Part shown: piece after piece, positions 49,132 through 61,432 of the stretch
Layout of the letters: every line of letters begins with the position of its first letter
How positions within the stretch are numbered: position 1 is the stretch's first letter
NCBI GenBank assembly: GCA_022575985.1
Contig: JAKSXM010000137.1
Span: forward strand, 14,774,001 to 14,838,000
Reading direction: 5' to 3'
DNA from: Anagrus nilaparvatae
Lineage: Eukaryota > Arthropoda > Insecta > Hymenoptera > Mymaridae
DNA: 64,000 nt
Program-made: the position numbers and the translations under genes
Notes under the pieces: generated by a model
What the model was told of the DNA's origin: nothing
Seen by the model: only the letters and a program-made list of their open reading frames with translations
Databases searched by the model: none

Positions 49132-52100
49132 ATGGGAGGATTTACACAGAGGCCATGGACACCAACTAAAAGAAGAGGACCAATTGCTGCTGAATTTGTT
49201 ACTCCAGGACCAGCATGTGTTACGTTACCACCTTTATTAGGTAATTTTTTTAAAATTTTTTATTATAAAAGTTTTCTTCTAAAAAGTATTTTTACTAAAT
49301 AGAAATAAAATTTTCAATTTAAATTCTGCACGTGTAACGAAAACAGTTTTGAAAAAAAAAAATATAGGACCCATTTTCTAGACCCAAAAAAAATTATATA
49401 CGGCTCTAAATGAAAAAAAAAAGATGTTTTTGGTAGCTACTACCATTTTTATCAATTTTTATTGTAATTTGTTGTGGGAGAAAAGTTTTGGTGTATATTT
49501 GAGATTTTTGATCTTATACAGACCTTAATAGGCCCAAATAGGCTTTTTTGAAGCTCAAAACGAACAAAAAAGATATTTTTGGAAGGTGCTACCATTTTAA
49601 TTTTAAGTTTGTTGTGGTAGAAGACTTTTAGTGATAATATGAGATTTTGAGTCCTACAGACCTTAATGGGTCCTATTGGGCTGTTTTTAAAGCTCAAAAT
49701 GAATAAAAACGATGCTTTGGTAGTCACTAACATTTTTATTATGTTTTTTTGGAGGGAGGGTTTTAGTGTTTATTTGAAATTTGGAGACATTAATGGGCTC
49801 AATTTTTTTTTAAAGCTCAAACTGAATAAAAAAGATATTTTTGCTAGTTACTAACATTTTTATTGTATGATTGTTTTGGTGGAAGACTGTTAGTGTTTAT
49901 TTGAGATTTTGGGTCCTACAGACCTAGGTGGTACACACTGGGAACATTTATTTGTTCGTATTGAGCTCCTCGAAATCATGATTCGGCTCTAAGAGGTCCA
50001 TTAAGGTTCCATCCATTAATTATTCACCAAAAGTCTTCCAAAAAAAAACATATAATAAAAATGGTAGTAACTACCAAAATCATCTTTTTTTCCATTTAGG
50101 GACGTACAGAAGCTTTTTTGGGTCTAAAAAATAGTCCTTGAATTTTTGTTTAGCCAAAATCATATCTGAACCTAAAATTTGCTGCAAAATCTGAATTTGA
50201 AATAAACAAATAGTATACTTTCTATTTAAAATTTCTAAATTGGGTCCTGCTGGGCCTGATGTGGCCCGAAGACTCAAACCTAATGCCCCCCCCCCATCAG
50301 CAACATTTTTCTTTATTTTGCTTTGTTTTCGGAATATTTTAGTGTATCATCACGCTGTATTGCCAAAAAAGTATAAATTATGGAAATTTCTCCAATTTAG
50401 AAGAAAATTTTCAAGAAATATTCGGTAGTTAAATTTCTGGACCCAGTAAATTATTTTTTCCCCACTTTTGCAAAAATTTTTTGAGCCTTTGATACTAAAA
50501 AAACTATTTTTTTTGAATATGAATTATTAATTATTGAACTCTATTCAATAATCAATTTTTTTATATTTTTATAATAAACTATTTTTTTAGGTAAGACTGT
50601 ACCAGATTCAAAGAGGGAAAGAGCACCAGCATTTTCATTTGGGAACCGGTAAAGAAACATTTTAATTTATGGACTATATAATATAACTTATATCTTTTTA
50701 TTATAATTAATTATTAATAACTGAAATTATTTTATATTTATATAGGCATTTATTAAAACACGAAAGTCCTGGTCCAGGCCCTGGTCAATACAATGTTTCA
50801 GGTCTTAATTCAAAAGGTAACATTTTTCAAATATGCAAATATTTACTTCTTTAAATTAATTATTAAAAAGATAATTTATTAAAAATAAAATAATTATTTA
50901 TTTAAAAATCTTTTGTTTGATACTTTATTTAACAGAAAATTCAAGTTCAAATTTTATATACTCGTGTAATATTGACATAGTCGTTGAAAAATATATATAT
51001 GTACTTAAATTATTGATCAAACGCACATACATAGTCCCCTGTAAAGGAATGAGTTAATTGAGGAAGCATATTTTGTTGAAAATAATACTTATATTCTTAA
51101 AATACCTCAGGATTTTATCGTTTATGTTAAATGACATGCTTTTTATATTATTATATTAACTAATGCAAATAAAATACCAATTTTTTTGTACATAAAAAAT
51201 TATTAGAACTATAAATAATTTTTTTTTAATTTAATTTTAAAATTGCAATAAAAAGAAACAAATTATCTAGATATCTTTTGGTATCTTTAATTTAATCTGT
51301 AAAATCTTATTTCACAAAAGATTTCTGATACCTTAGGATTGTAGTGCCCAAAAATAGTTTTTTTTAACAAAAAAATTGTTTTTTTATACACTAAAAAGTA
51401 TTAGCCTAGTCGTTATTTTAACAAGTAATTTGGATTTTTGATTACCGGACAAAATTAATTACCATTTACCAAAAAAATAAGATTACCATTTTCTCACTCC
51501 TAGGTATTGCCATCGAGTACTTGAAAATAACATTGTTTATTTTAGGGCTATAAATCTCTTTATGGAGATAAGAACCTATGTTTTTTGAGGCCATACTTAT
51601 CAGTCATTAAATTAGCTACCATATTGAGAATCTTTTTTTTTTTAGTAAATGGAACCTTATTTGACTCTGTAATCAAAAATCCAAAGTAACTTTTTAAAAT
51701 AATAACTGTCAGGCTTATATTCATTGTACTCTAATTAATAAGGGCTGCGATTGTATGTTGACGCAAGTTAAAGTATCATTTATATGTAAACACTTAATAT
51801 CTTAAATATCTTGTCATAATTATAAGCAGTAGCAAATAAATTATGAATTTTCAATAGAAAATTTTAATATGGAACATGCTTATAGGCAGGGCTGGTATTT
51901 CAAGTATGTCATTGGGGGGGGGGGGGGGGGTCAAATGTGCCATATTTGGGGAGTAATTTGAGTTTATAGGGGCTTAAAATAATTGCAATTTAGGGACTTT
52001 GAAAAATCTGGTTTTAGGGACTTTGAGTAATTTCGATTTAGGGACTTAAATTGATTTCGATTAGGAACTTAGAATAATTTAGGTTTAATTTGTAATTTTA

Positions 52101-55100
52101 ATATTTACAGATTATAAACTTATTTACCGGTTTGTAATTTTAAAGTTTACTGATTCTGATTTGTAAATTATTAGGTTTACAGACTGCAATTTGTTAATTT
52201 GTAATTTTCGCTGTATTTTTACAAATTAGAACTTAGAGAGTATAAAGGCTTCAAGACTCAAAACAGGTTGTAAGTTATTTTTTAATATTAAATTTTTTAA
52301 AATTATTTTTAGGAAAAGATGTAGCTCCAGCTGTTTCATTACACAGTCGTACAAAATCAGGAAAGGTTGAAACAACACCCGCACCTGGTGATTATGATCC
52401 ACAAAAAGCTGAAAAAATTATACTTGATAATTCTCCAAAATTTTCCTTTGGTGTTAAAACACAAATAAATAAAATTAATAATACTCCAGGTATTGATTTA
52501 AATTATTTAAATTTTAATTACTTTCAATTTTAAAAAAATATTATTTTATATAGCAAAAAATTAAAATGAATCATCTTTAAACTATTAAAGTAATAACATA
52601 GCGATTCACATAAGTAGTTTGAAAAATTTTGTGTCTTTTAAAAATTATATTTTTCTTTCACTGCTTTGAAAAAAAATTTAGTAGTCTTGATTGCACAAAG
52701 TATTTAGCTTTCACAATTTGTTTACTAAAATTTTATACAAATAATAAAATATTTGGCCAAAATCTTTATATTATGACATTAATGGCCAAGTAAAATTTAA
52801 TTTACAAATTTATTTAATATTATACTGGGAATTGGAATAATCACAAAAAACTCCTTTTAGCACCAGGAGATTATAATGCTGATATTATGAAATTAGATCA
52901 TACACCAGAATTTTCATTTGGAATCAAACCAAATTTGGAAGTGATAGACGAAAATCCTGGTAAATTTTATTTAATAAATTAGAAGGAAATCATAATAAAA
53001 TCATTCATTTCATTCCTACTAATTAATAAACTAATAAACATACTAAATAAATATTCATAGTTTAGTATTTCGTAATGCATCACTAATCAACCACATTCAT
53101 CTTAAAATTTTTGAACTAGAAGAATGATAATAAGACTCGAAATACTTTTCCAAACCACCCTTTGGGATCATTCAATAATTACATAACTCTGTTCAACTGA
53201 TTAATAAAACATTATTACTCCAGTCAATATACGGTTTCATCGGTTTTCTATCCATCCACCACCAGATTTGGTCTACTATAGATTTTTGGGTCGCTGATCA
53301 CGAATTTCGGGATCTTTTCAGGAAGAAATGGGAGGAACGTCCTTAACTTGTAAAAATTACCTCTAAAAAAAAGGGATATTTTTTATGTATTACAATTTTG
53401 AGCGACCAGATTTGGTCCTCATGGGTTTTTTGGGTCGCTGATCACGAATTTCAGAGTCCTGCCTTCTAAAAATTGGTACTTAATCCTTAAACTAGCAAAA
53501 ACAACCCCTATAAGGATATTTTTTATGCATTTCATGTTTTTGCAGTTTTATAAGGATGAAGTGTCAATTTTTAGTAGTTACGACTCTAAAATTTGTGATC
53601 AGCGACCCAAAAAACTTATGGAGACCAAATTGGACACTGAAATCGCAAACATATAAAAAATACCCCTTTGTAGGGGTAGTTTTTGCAAAAATTTAAGGGT
53701 AATTTGCACATTTCCTGGAAAAGATCATGAAATTCAAGATCAGCGACTCCAAAAACCTATAGTAGACCAAATTTTGGTTTCAAATAATTTTAAACAAATA
53801 ATTTTCATAAAATGTAAATCTATTTTTCGGCATACAATTAATACTTTTTTTTGCCTTTTATTTGTTTTTTATTTTTTAAACAGATAATATTTTCAATATT
53901 TAAAAGCACGCATTTATTTTTTTAAATTTGTTTGCAAATAATTCAGCACCTGGCAGTTACTGCCCAGAAAATGTTCGATTAGATAAATCACCTCAATATA
54001 CTTTTGGTGTACGTAGGATTATTGAAAAATTTAATGACGTACCAGGTAAAAAATAAAATCACTAAAATAAAATAATTATTGAAATTATAACATTTATTTT
54101 ACCACTCGAATTACTAGCACCTGGGACTTACAGTCCTGAGAAAGCAAACATAGATAAAGGACCACAATATACAATTGGAACTAAAAATTATATTAATAAA
54201 GTAGATGATAAACCAGGTAAACACTATATTTAAAATTGTTTCAAATTAATTTTTGAACTAAATGATAATAATGTAAAAAATTAGCTCCAGGGACTTATTC
54301 GCCAGAAAAAGTTGTCATGGATAAAAGTCCTGAATTTACTTTTGGAAGACGTTTATCAGTAGATAAACCAAATGATAATCCAGGTATATTTTTATAAATT
54401 AAAAAAAAATAATTGATTTTTTAAACGATTTCTAAGGTAGGTCATTTATTAGTTTAAAAGAACAACTTTTTTATTTTCATTATGTGTTCAGATAGAAAAA
54501 TTTTATCATTAGATTTTATATCGATAGTTACTCAAAAGCTCACAACAAAATTTTTAGTTTTTTGTTGCAAACTTGGGTTTATTTTTGACATTGATTTCCA
54601 CGAATCATCAGAAACAGTATTATAATTAAAATATTTAATTTTTAAAAAATATTTTTTTACTATACATCAGCTCAACAGCGTTATATAAAAAAATATGAAG
54701 TTGTTTTATAACATTGGAAAATTTTGAGTTTTTAAATATAAAAAAAAAAAAAAATCATTTAAAAGTTTTGATAAAATCGCGCTCTATATACCTGGTTATT
54801 CCAAATACCACCGTTTCTGTGTACAAAAACAGGAATTCAAAACAACTTTAAATTACAATTATTCACTGTTTTTAAAAAGAATAAGTATAGGTATAAAATA
54901 TTTTAATAAATGTATTTTTAGCTCCTGGAACATATTATCCTGAAAAAGTAAAATTAGACCAGGGACCACAATATACCATGTGTGGTAAAAATAACATGGA
55001 GAAAAAACAAGATATTCTTCCAGGTAGATCAAGATAATACAATTTTTTTTTATTTTTATGCTAATTACCCTATAAGTTTAAACTTTTAAACTATTTTATA

Positions 55101-58100
55101 GCTCCAGGGACTTACTCTCCAGAAAAATTTGCCTTGGATCACAGCCCAGAATATACTTTTGGTCGACGTATATCAATGGATAAAATTATTGAAACACCAG
55201 GTACAGTAAACTAAAATAAATTACCAGTAGTTTGATGTTAGTTCGAATAAATTATTTTTATTTACTTTTATATGTCAATTTAAAAAAATAACTTAATTTT
55301 TATAAAATATAATGTATTTTTCAGCTCCAGGAACTTATTCTCCAGAAAAAGTCGTCTTAAATCATAGTCCAGAGTATACTATTGGTCTACGTGTTCTAGG
55401 GATAAAATCTAAAAATATTACTCCAGGTAAGTAAAAATATTAAATAAGAAAAATCTTATTTTCAAAGTATACCACGCATAAAAAATAAAAATTGGATCGT
55501 TTTATAAGGCAAGCACGTATCCAGAGGGGGCTCCATGCCCACCCCCCTCCCCCAGAAATGAAAAATTTTTGAAAAAATAACAGCATTTTTTACCTTAATT
55601 TTAAAATTTTTTATTAACAATTATTGCTTATAAACAATTTAAAAAAAGAAACAATTAAATTTTGAATGATATTTAAGAAATTTAAACCATCAATTTTAAT
55701 TTTATTAGGTTCTGGCCCCCTCCGAAATTTTTTGTCCCCTCCCGAAAAAATTTTCTGGATACGTGCTTATATAAGCTATATAGGATTTAATATAAATTTT
55801 ATTTTTTACATTATTTTAACAAAAGCTCCAGGTTCATATTCACCAGAAAAAGTAAATATTGGTAAAACTCCAGAATATACATTTGGAAGGCGAACTTCTG
55901 TAGATAAAATTGATAATGTACCAGGTAATACTTGAATTTTTTCAAAAAAAAATTTTAATTTTAATAATTTTTTTTACAAAGCTCCAGGAACTTATTCACC
56001 AGAAAAAATATCATTGGATAACAGCCCAAAGTACAGTTTTGGAACAAAAATTTCTTTGGATAGAATATTAGAGACACCAGGTTAAAAAAAGTATATTATA
56101 ATATACAGTGAACTTGTTCAATTTAATACATAATATAATTATTCCCTCATAATTTTTATCTTTATTATTAAAGAATTAATTTTACTATTGTGAAAATTTA
56201 ATTTTACAAAATTTTCCATGACTTAACACTAAGTTAATATTGGCTCCTTATAATATGGATTTGTATAAGTTTCACTGTTTATTATAAGAATAAATATTGC
56301 TAAAATCTAATTTTATAAAATTTTTTGTATTTATTATTTAGCTCCAGGTAGTTACAACCCAGAAAAAGTAAATTTTTCAAATGCACCTAAATATACAATA
56401 AGTGGTAGATGTTCTTCAAGTAAACCTAAAGATACCACTCCAGGTAAATAACAAATTTATACTTTTACTTAATTTTAATATTATAACATCCAAATAAAAA
56501 TAGCCAAAAATAAAATGATACCTCTGAAATTACCTTTAGTATTTTTTAATTAAAGCTCCAGGAACTTACAGCCCAGAAAAGGTAATGTTGAATAAAGGAC
56601 CCAGATTTAGTATAAGTGGCAGATCTTCTCCAGAAAAAATTATTCATACACCAGGTGTATATTTTTTTTATATTTATTGAAATAATTGAAACATTTATGT
56701 CTTATATTTAATAAAATTTAATAAACAAATTTTATGTTTTAAAAATAAGATTAAAAAAGTTAAAAATAAGATTTAAAAAAAATGAACATTTAATTATGAT
56801 TAATATAAACAATTTTTTAATTAAACTAATTCCTGCTGATTTATGCGCTTTAACACGCTGCTTTATATTTAATGCAATTAATGGGCTTGTATTTAGTCTT
56901 TAACGTAGTAAATGGTAATAGAATTATGTATATTATGCATGTGAAACATTTAAATTTTAATAGATTAAAGTTGATTCATTATAAATTAAATATTTTTTTA
57001 AAATTAATAAATTTAATCTCTTGCATATGAGCAATTATTTTAAAAGTGCTACCTAATTTGAGCCTGGAATCGTAATTTTTTTTTTTTCAGGGCACATCGA
57101 TATGACCCGTGTTTTTAGGTAGTTTGAACCTTCTGAAAACCGAAAAAAATCGTGAACAAGAAATCGGTGATAGGTGCCAAAAAGATTTTTTCACTTTTAT
57201 GTCAAAAACCGTGTTTTTCGTACCTGAGCTACCCCAAATTTTTAAAATAACTTTTTAGGTAAATAAAATTTAAAAAAATAGATAAGAAAATCTGATTACC
57301 AGGGAAAAACCACTCTAGAAGAAAAAAAAACTTATCTTTTTACGATGAAATTTAGCCAAGTTATCGTCAATTTAAGATTTTGCTCAAAATCGTCTTAAAA
57401 AATATTGAGATTTTATTGAAAAAAGCCTGTTTCTGAACTTTAAAAATGCATTACTCGCTTGATTTTCATCGTAAAATAATAATTTTTTTTTTTTAAATCG
57501 ATTAATTTTTTCCTGGCAATTCATTTCTTTAAGAAAAAAATCATTTTTATTGGCCAAATTTTAACTTTTAGATCAAAAACTGTGTTAAGTAAATCATGAT
57601 ACTTGCAGTTTTCAAAGGCTTTTGTCCTAGAAATTGAAATTTGGTCTATAAAAATGATTTTTTTCTTAAAGAAATGAATTGCCAGGAAAAAATTAATCGA
57701 TTTAAAAAAAAAAATTATTATTTTACGATGAAAATCAAGCGAGTAATGCATTTTTAAAGTTCAGAAACAGGCTTTTTTCAATAAAATCTCAATATTTTTT
57801 AAGACGATTTTGAGCAAAATCTTAAATTGACGATAACTTGGCTAAATTTCATCGTAAAAAGATAAGTTTTTTTTTCTTCTAGAGTGGTTTTTCCCTGGTA
57901 ATCAGATTATCTTATCTATTTTTTTAAATTTTATTTACCTAAAAAGTTATTTTAAAAATTTGGGGTAGCTCAGGTACGAAAAACACGGTTTTTGACATAA
58001 AAGTGAAAAAATCTTTTTGGCACCTATCACCGATTTCTTGTTCACGATTTTTTTCGGTTTTCAGAAGGTTCAAACTACCTAAAAACACGGGTCATATCGA

Positions 58101-58933
58101 TGTGCCCTGAAAAAAAAAAAATTACGATTCCAGGCTCAAATTAGGTAGCACTTTTAAAATAATTGCTCATATACCTAACTAAAAATATTAATAATCAAAT
58201 TAACAAAATTCTTTAATTCAGCTCCTAATGTCTATAACATACCTTCAACACTTTGTGGGACTAAAGAAAGTAACAAAAAAACTGCTCCTGCTTTTTCTAT
58301 GTCAAGAAGACTTAAAGTATTTACTGATGACAGAGTTTTAGTTCCAGGGCCAGGTTCATATGAATCAGTTAAATCAGATGCTGTACGTTCAAAAAGTCCA
58401 GCTTACAGTATTAGTGGAAGATATCAGTTACCAGATGATCACACACAAACTCCAGGACCTGGTGCACATAGTCCTGAAAAAGTAATCATATATTTTAATA
58501 AATACACAGAAAAACAAATCCGCTTGCGGGATGTGGAATTCCGCTTGAAGCAAGCAGAGCTTTTTTGCATGGTCAAATGATTGCAAATCACCTGAAACAT
58601 GAAAAAAGTTTTAAACAAAATTATTTTCTTTTATTTTTTTTGACTTACTGTACCGCTCCGACTGTACATATCCGAAATGAGCGAAAAAATTATTTCAAAA
58701 ATTTTTTTGGCACACGATACCGTGGCGCGGATATTCTAAATGAGAGAAATAATTATTTAACATTTCAAGTCATTTGCAATCGTTTGACCTTGATTAAAAA
58801 AATTAGTGTATTATGTACTATTTTGTTATAATTATTAAAAAAATTACAGGTACTTTTGGATGTTCCGCCAGCTCATACATTCGGTATCAGGCATTCACCT
58901 TATATTTGCAATCTAAAGGATACTGATTATTAA
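49132..58933 (+). CDS. ODF3/CIMAP-like sperm-tail protein with STPGR repeats
   Basis: Seventeen exons: 49132-49240, 50591-50648, 50746-50816, 52313-52489, 52861-52959, 53947-54045, 54118-54216, 54285-54383, 54922-55023, 55102-55200, 55325-55426, 55826-55924, 55982-56080, 56342-56443, 56556-56654, 58222-58481 and 58850-58933, giving 618 residues. The family (outer dense fibre 3, SHIPPO1) binds microtubules of sperm flagella. Seen: an N-terminal PWTPTKRRGPIAAEF, then SFGNRH...PGPGQYNVSGL, then eleven consecutive repeats of pattern APGTYSPEKVxLDxxPxYTFGRR...PG from residue 139 to 504, then PGPGSYE, PGPGAHSPEK and a C-terminus HTFGIRHSPY typical of the family. Human ODF3 is about 254 residues, so this version is much expanded. 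Exons 5-15 are each 99 or 102 bp in phase 1-1. AATAAA at 59034. The last two junctions are predicted from frame; a donor at 58482 removes a repeat-filled intron. Confidence 0.92.
49366..50139. mobile_element. Foldback/tandem element in intron 1 of the ODF3-like gene
   Basis: Left GGACCCATTTTCTAGACCCA is mirrored by TTGGGTCTAAAAAATAGTCC at the right. Inside are about four diverged units of 125-150 bp (key words CAGACCTTAATGGG, AAGCTCAAAATGAA and CTACCATTTTT at 49439, 49588, 49724, 49848), with the last unit inverted (AAAAATGGTAGTAACTACC near 50055). Frames at 49452-49733, 49666-49854, 50080-50277 and 50240-50428 lie in or next to this repeat. Confidence 0.65.
50817..52312. other. Long intron 3 of the ODF3-like gene
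   Basis: Mostly AT-rich non-coding sequence plus a G-tract repeat at 51867-52275 (entered separately). No extra STPGR-like exon found. Confidence 0.5.
51867..52275. mobile_element. G-tract element, copy C
   Basis: Starts ATATGGAACATGCTTATAGG, has a run of about 17 G at 51914-51930 followed by TCAAATG, then tandem TTTAGGGACTT words. No right-hand TTCCATG end is visible, so this copy is truncated or degraded. Confidence 0.6.
53216..53778. mobile_element. TACTCCAGTCAA-family foldback in intron 5 of the ODF3-like gene
   Basis: Starts TACTCCAGTCAATATACGG; two units with TTGGGTCGCTGATCACGAAT in each arm, inverted as GTGATCAGCGACCCAAAAAA after 53590. The right terminal stretch is missing, so the element ends inside ACCAAATTTTGG. 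Confidence 0.75.
55511..55769. mobile_element. MITE in intron 11 of the ODF3-like gene
   Basis: AAGCACGTATCCAGAGGGGG at the left and TCTGGATACGTGCTT at the right are complementary, with C-rich sub-terminal blocks (ACCCCCCTCCCCC, CCCCTCCCG). Flanks TATAAGGC and TATAAGCT resemble an 8-bp duplication with changes. The open frame at 55666-55935 fuses repeat with the following exon and is not a gene. Confidence 0.65.
57025..58172. mobile_element. Foldback element 6: 1.15 kb palindrome in intron 15
   Basis: Ends ATATGAGCAATTATTTTAAA and TTTAAAATAATTGCTCATAT. Arms of about 570 bp meet near 57598 with little spacer (AAATGAATTGCCAGGAAAAA matches its inverse near 57515). It fills most of the 1.57 kb intron between the last STPGR exon and exon 16. 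The frame at 57521-57751 spans the axis and is repeat sequence. Confidence 0.88.
58571..58789. mobile_element. MITE in the last intron of the ODF3-like gene
   Basis: GGTCAAATGATTGCAAATCA is matched by TCATTTGCAATCGTTTGACC at the right, with further complementary words inside (CCGAAATGAGCG / ATTCTAAATGAG). The open frames at 58299-58580 and 58565-58831 run through it. Confidence 0.6.
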
Positions 58934-59258
58934 AATCTGATTGAATATTTAGTCAAAGAGAATATTACCATACTGATACAAATATTCTTTTTCTCCAATT
59001 TTTATACGAATCGATCTGTGTTACTTAGACTGAAATAAATTATTTACTTACATTAAAATTATTATTATGTTATAAAGTATAAAAATACTGTTTTTGTTTG
59101 TTACATTTGAAAACTTAAATTTTATTAGATTAGATAGATGATTAGTTTAAATTAATTTTATTATTATAACAATTCCTAAAATATGCTTCCTTCATAATTA
59201 TATGCATACCTATACTAATCAACTTTGATAATTTTAATTTAAAAAATTTTTAAGTCTT

Positions 59259-60666
59259 TACACACCAAAACATAAAGATTGTTTTTAATACTACTTTTTA
59301 TTAAATTTTGTATTTAATATTTTAAAAATATTAAATTTAAAAATAAATCTTATAAAACTATTTAATTTTATTTTCAATCTTATTGTTTTTGTTTTTTCAT
59401 GAAAAAGATTTTTTTTCGAAAAAAATATTTTGGAATGAGGTTATGAGTATATATTTTTTATTTTTATAACTCAAGTTTGTTTATCGAATTGGTTCAGTGA
59501 CCAAAATATACTTAATTCTGTTTTAATTTAACGTTATTAATGATTAAAAATAATTTAATTACTTTTATTTAAATAAATAGGCGTAAAGTGATAATTCATA
59601 TTTTTTTCAAGTTTAATTAAATGATTTATATTTTTAAATTAATTCATGATAATTTAGCTTTATTGTGCTTTGCTGTGTGCCTTAAAAACCTGGATTAAGT
59701 TAAATTAAAACCCGTTAAAGATTTTAGTTTTAGATGATAAGCTACGTTAAGAAATTGCTTGAAGACGAAAGTTATAAAGAATAACCCGTAGGGAATTCGC
59801 TACTCGGATCGCGCTCGATCCGAGGAAATTTAACATTGGGCGTCCGCGGAAATTTCGAGCATATACTGTAGCATTATTAGCATATATTGTAGAAAAAAAC
59901 AAAAATAAGAACGCATGGCGGCGCTATATTTCTTCACAGCAGCAGACTATATTCACATAAATCATGTAATATTTTTACATATTTACTTTATAACGTTAAT
60001 TACTAAATATTTAGGATTAGTTGTATCATTTTTTATATAAAAAAGCATATAAAATTAATTTTATTTAATTTTGTAGTGATTTTAAAAAATAAAAAATATA
60101 CTCGGATAGCGCTCGGTAAACGAGTCGTATACGTGTAAAAAATGTAATATACACAGTTTCTCGTTTTCTACTCGTAAACCGAGTCAAAACCGAAAGAATT
60201 TCATCGAAATCCGAGAAACTCTTCCCTACGGGAAATGCAATATAAATGTGTTATTAAAATAAAAAATATACAATATAGCTTTCAAAAAACGCTTTTAAAA
60301 ATCCTTGAACCTCAAGATATTTACCTCAACTACAAAAAGTATTAAATATTATACCTTACGCTTATTTAAAATAAAATTAATTTAATTATTTTTAATTCTT
60401 AATAACATTAAACTAAAAAAAAATTAAGTATATTTCGATAACCGATCAAATTCCGAGTTAAAAATAAAAAATATATACTCATAACCTTATTTAAAAATAT
60501 TTTTTTCGAAAAAAAATCTTTTGCCTGAAAAAACAAAAACAATAAGATTGAAAATGAAATTAAATAGTTTTATAAGATTTATTTTAAAATTTAATATTTT
60601 TAAAATATTAAATACAAAATTTAATAAAAAGTAGTATTAAAAACAATCTTTATGTTTTGGTGTGTA
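59259..60666. mobile_element. Foldback element 7: 1.4 kb with an off-centre inner palindrome
   Basis: Ends TACACACCAAAACATAAAG and CTTTATGTTTTGGTGTGTA; arms of at least 230 bp. Inside, 59785-60232 is a second inverted repeat with ends CCCGTAGGGAA and TTCCCTACGGG and CG-rich content (CTCGGATCGCGCTCGATCCG). The two axes differ (about 59962 and 60009), as expected for a separate insertion. Confidence 0.75.
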
Positions 60667-61088
60667 CATGTTCAAAGAAAAATATAATATACACTTATTA
60701 AATTTTAATTAATTATAAATAAAATATAGATAGAACTTTAATTATTTATATCTATATATAATTTCAAGATAATTTTTAAATTACTTATACATAGAAATTA
60801 ATTTTAAATAAAAAATTTAGCATAAAAATTGTTATATATATTCATAAAAATTTGTAAAATAAAATGTATTATTATTTATTTAATATATTAATTTATAAAA
60901 ACTATTTTCTTATTATTAATAAAAACTTTATTACTTTTATTCAAAATACGCACAATTTTTGAAGTAAACAAAATGGCGCGAGCATTTACGATCGGATGTC
61001 GACGATTTGCAGGTGAAAAGGGGTAGCCCCTGAACGAACAAGTCGGTTATAGTCGGGCCGGCACAGTATAGTCTATAGACTAACCCCT
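60667..61088. other. AT-rich stretch then CG-rich patch
   Basis: 60667-60960 is plain AT-rich. 60972-61090 is richer in C, G and CpG (ATGGCGCGAGCATTTACG, GTCGGGCCGGCAC), probably the promoter-proximal region of the gene starting at 61335. A 17-codon frame at 60972-61025 is too short to call. Confidence 0.4.
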
Positions 61089-61122
61089 ATATGTGCAGTA
61101 AACAATTCACGTGCGTTCAGTT
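61089..61122 (+). promoter_or_regulatory. Candidate Inr promoter of the gene at 61335
   Basis: TCAGTTTT (61117-61124) fits the arthropod initiator with +1 A at 61119; a TATATG word starts at 61089, 30 bases upstream. The start codon follows 216 bases later. Motif reading only. Confidence 0.35.
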
Positions 61123-61334
61123 TTTTGGATTTAATTTAATTTTTGTTTTGTCCAGTAACTAAAACAAAATATCAAAAATATTATTTTTATAGACGTTTAT
61201 ATTTTATTAATGTTGATAAAAATATCTAAATTTTGTGTTCAATAATAAAAATTTGGCTGGAGTTTGCTGTTTGGTTGAATCAATAATTCTACATTTTGAC
61301 AGTTCAATAATAAATTCTGGGAATAACAAACAAG

Positions 61335-61359
61335 ATGGGTGATCAGGAAACTAACAAAG
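61335..61359 (+). CDS. First coding exon of an unidentified gene (partial)
   Basis: ATG in a good context (AACAAGATGG) opens MGDQETNK and meets a strong donor AAAG|GTAAAG after 25 bases, leaving phase 1. I do not recognise the protein. No second coding exon is seen before the window ends; a zero-length acceptor/donor site at 63681-63688 could be a recursive splice point of the same intron. The frame stays open to 61580 without splicing, but that part contains a short direct repeat and looks like intron. Confidence 0.45.
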
Positions 61360-61432
61360 GTAAAGTTTATTTTAAATGCGTTGAATATTTCAATATAGTG
61401 AGTGAGATAATTTTAGATTTTATATCTTTCTC

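Noticed and set aside
55666..55935. 89-codon open frame as a gene
   Set aside because: It joins the right half of a MITE to STPGR exon 12; the AACAAAAG acceptor at 55825 and the exon pattern explain the coding part.
58565..58831. 88-codon frame in the last ODF3-like intron
   Set aside because: Lies within an inverted-repeat MITE and is removed by the GTAATC donor at 58482 and TTACAG acceptor at 58849, which together restore the family C-terminus.
6841..60666. Autonomous transposon coding for the foldbacks
   Set aside because: Checked the translated frames inside every palindrome; none shows a DDE/DDD, reverse transcriptase or Rep/helicase pattern, and all are short.
60972..61025. 17-codon frame starting ATGGCGCGAGCATTTACG
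   Set aside because: Too short and in a CpG-rich promoter-like patch; no donor-acceptor partner identified.
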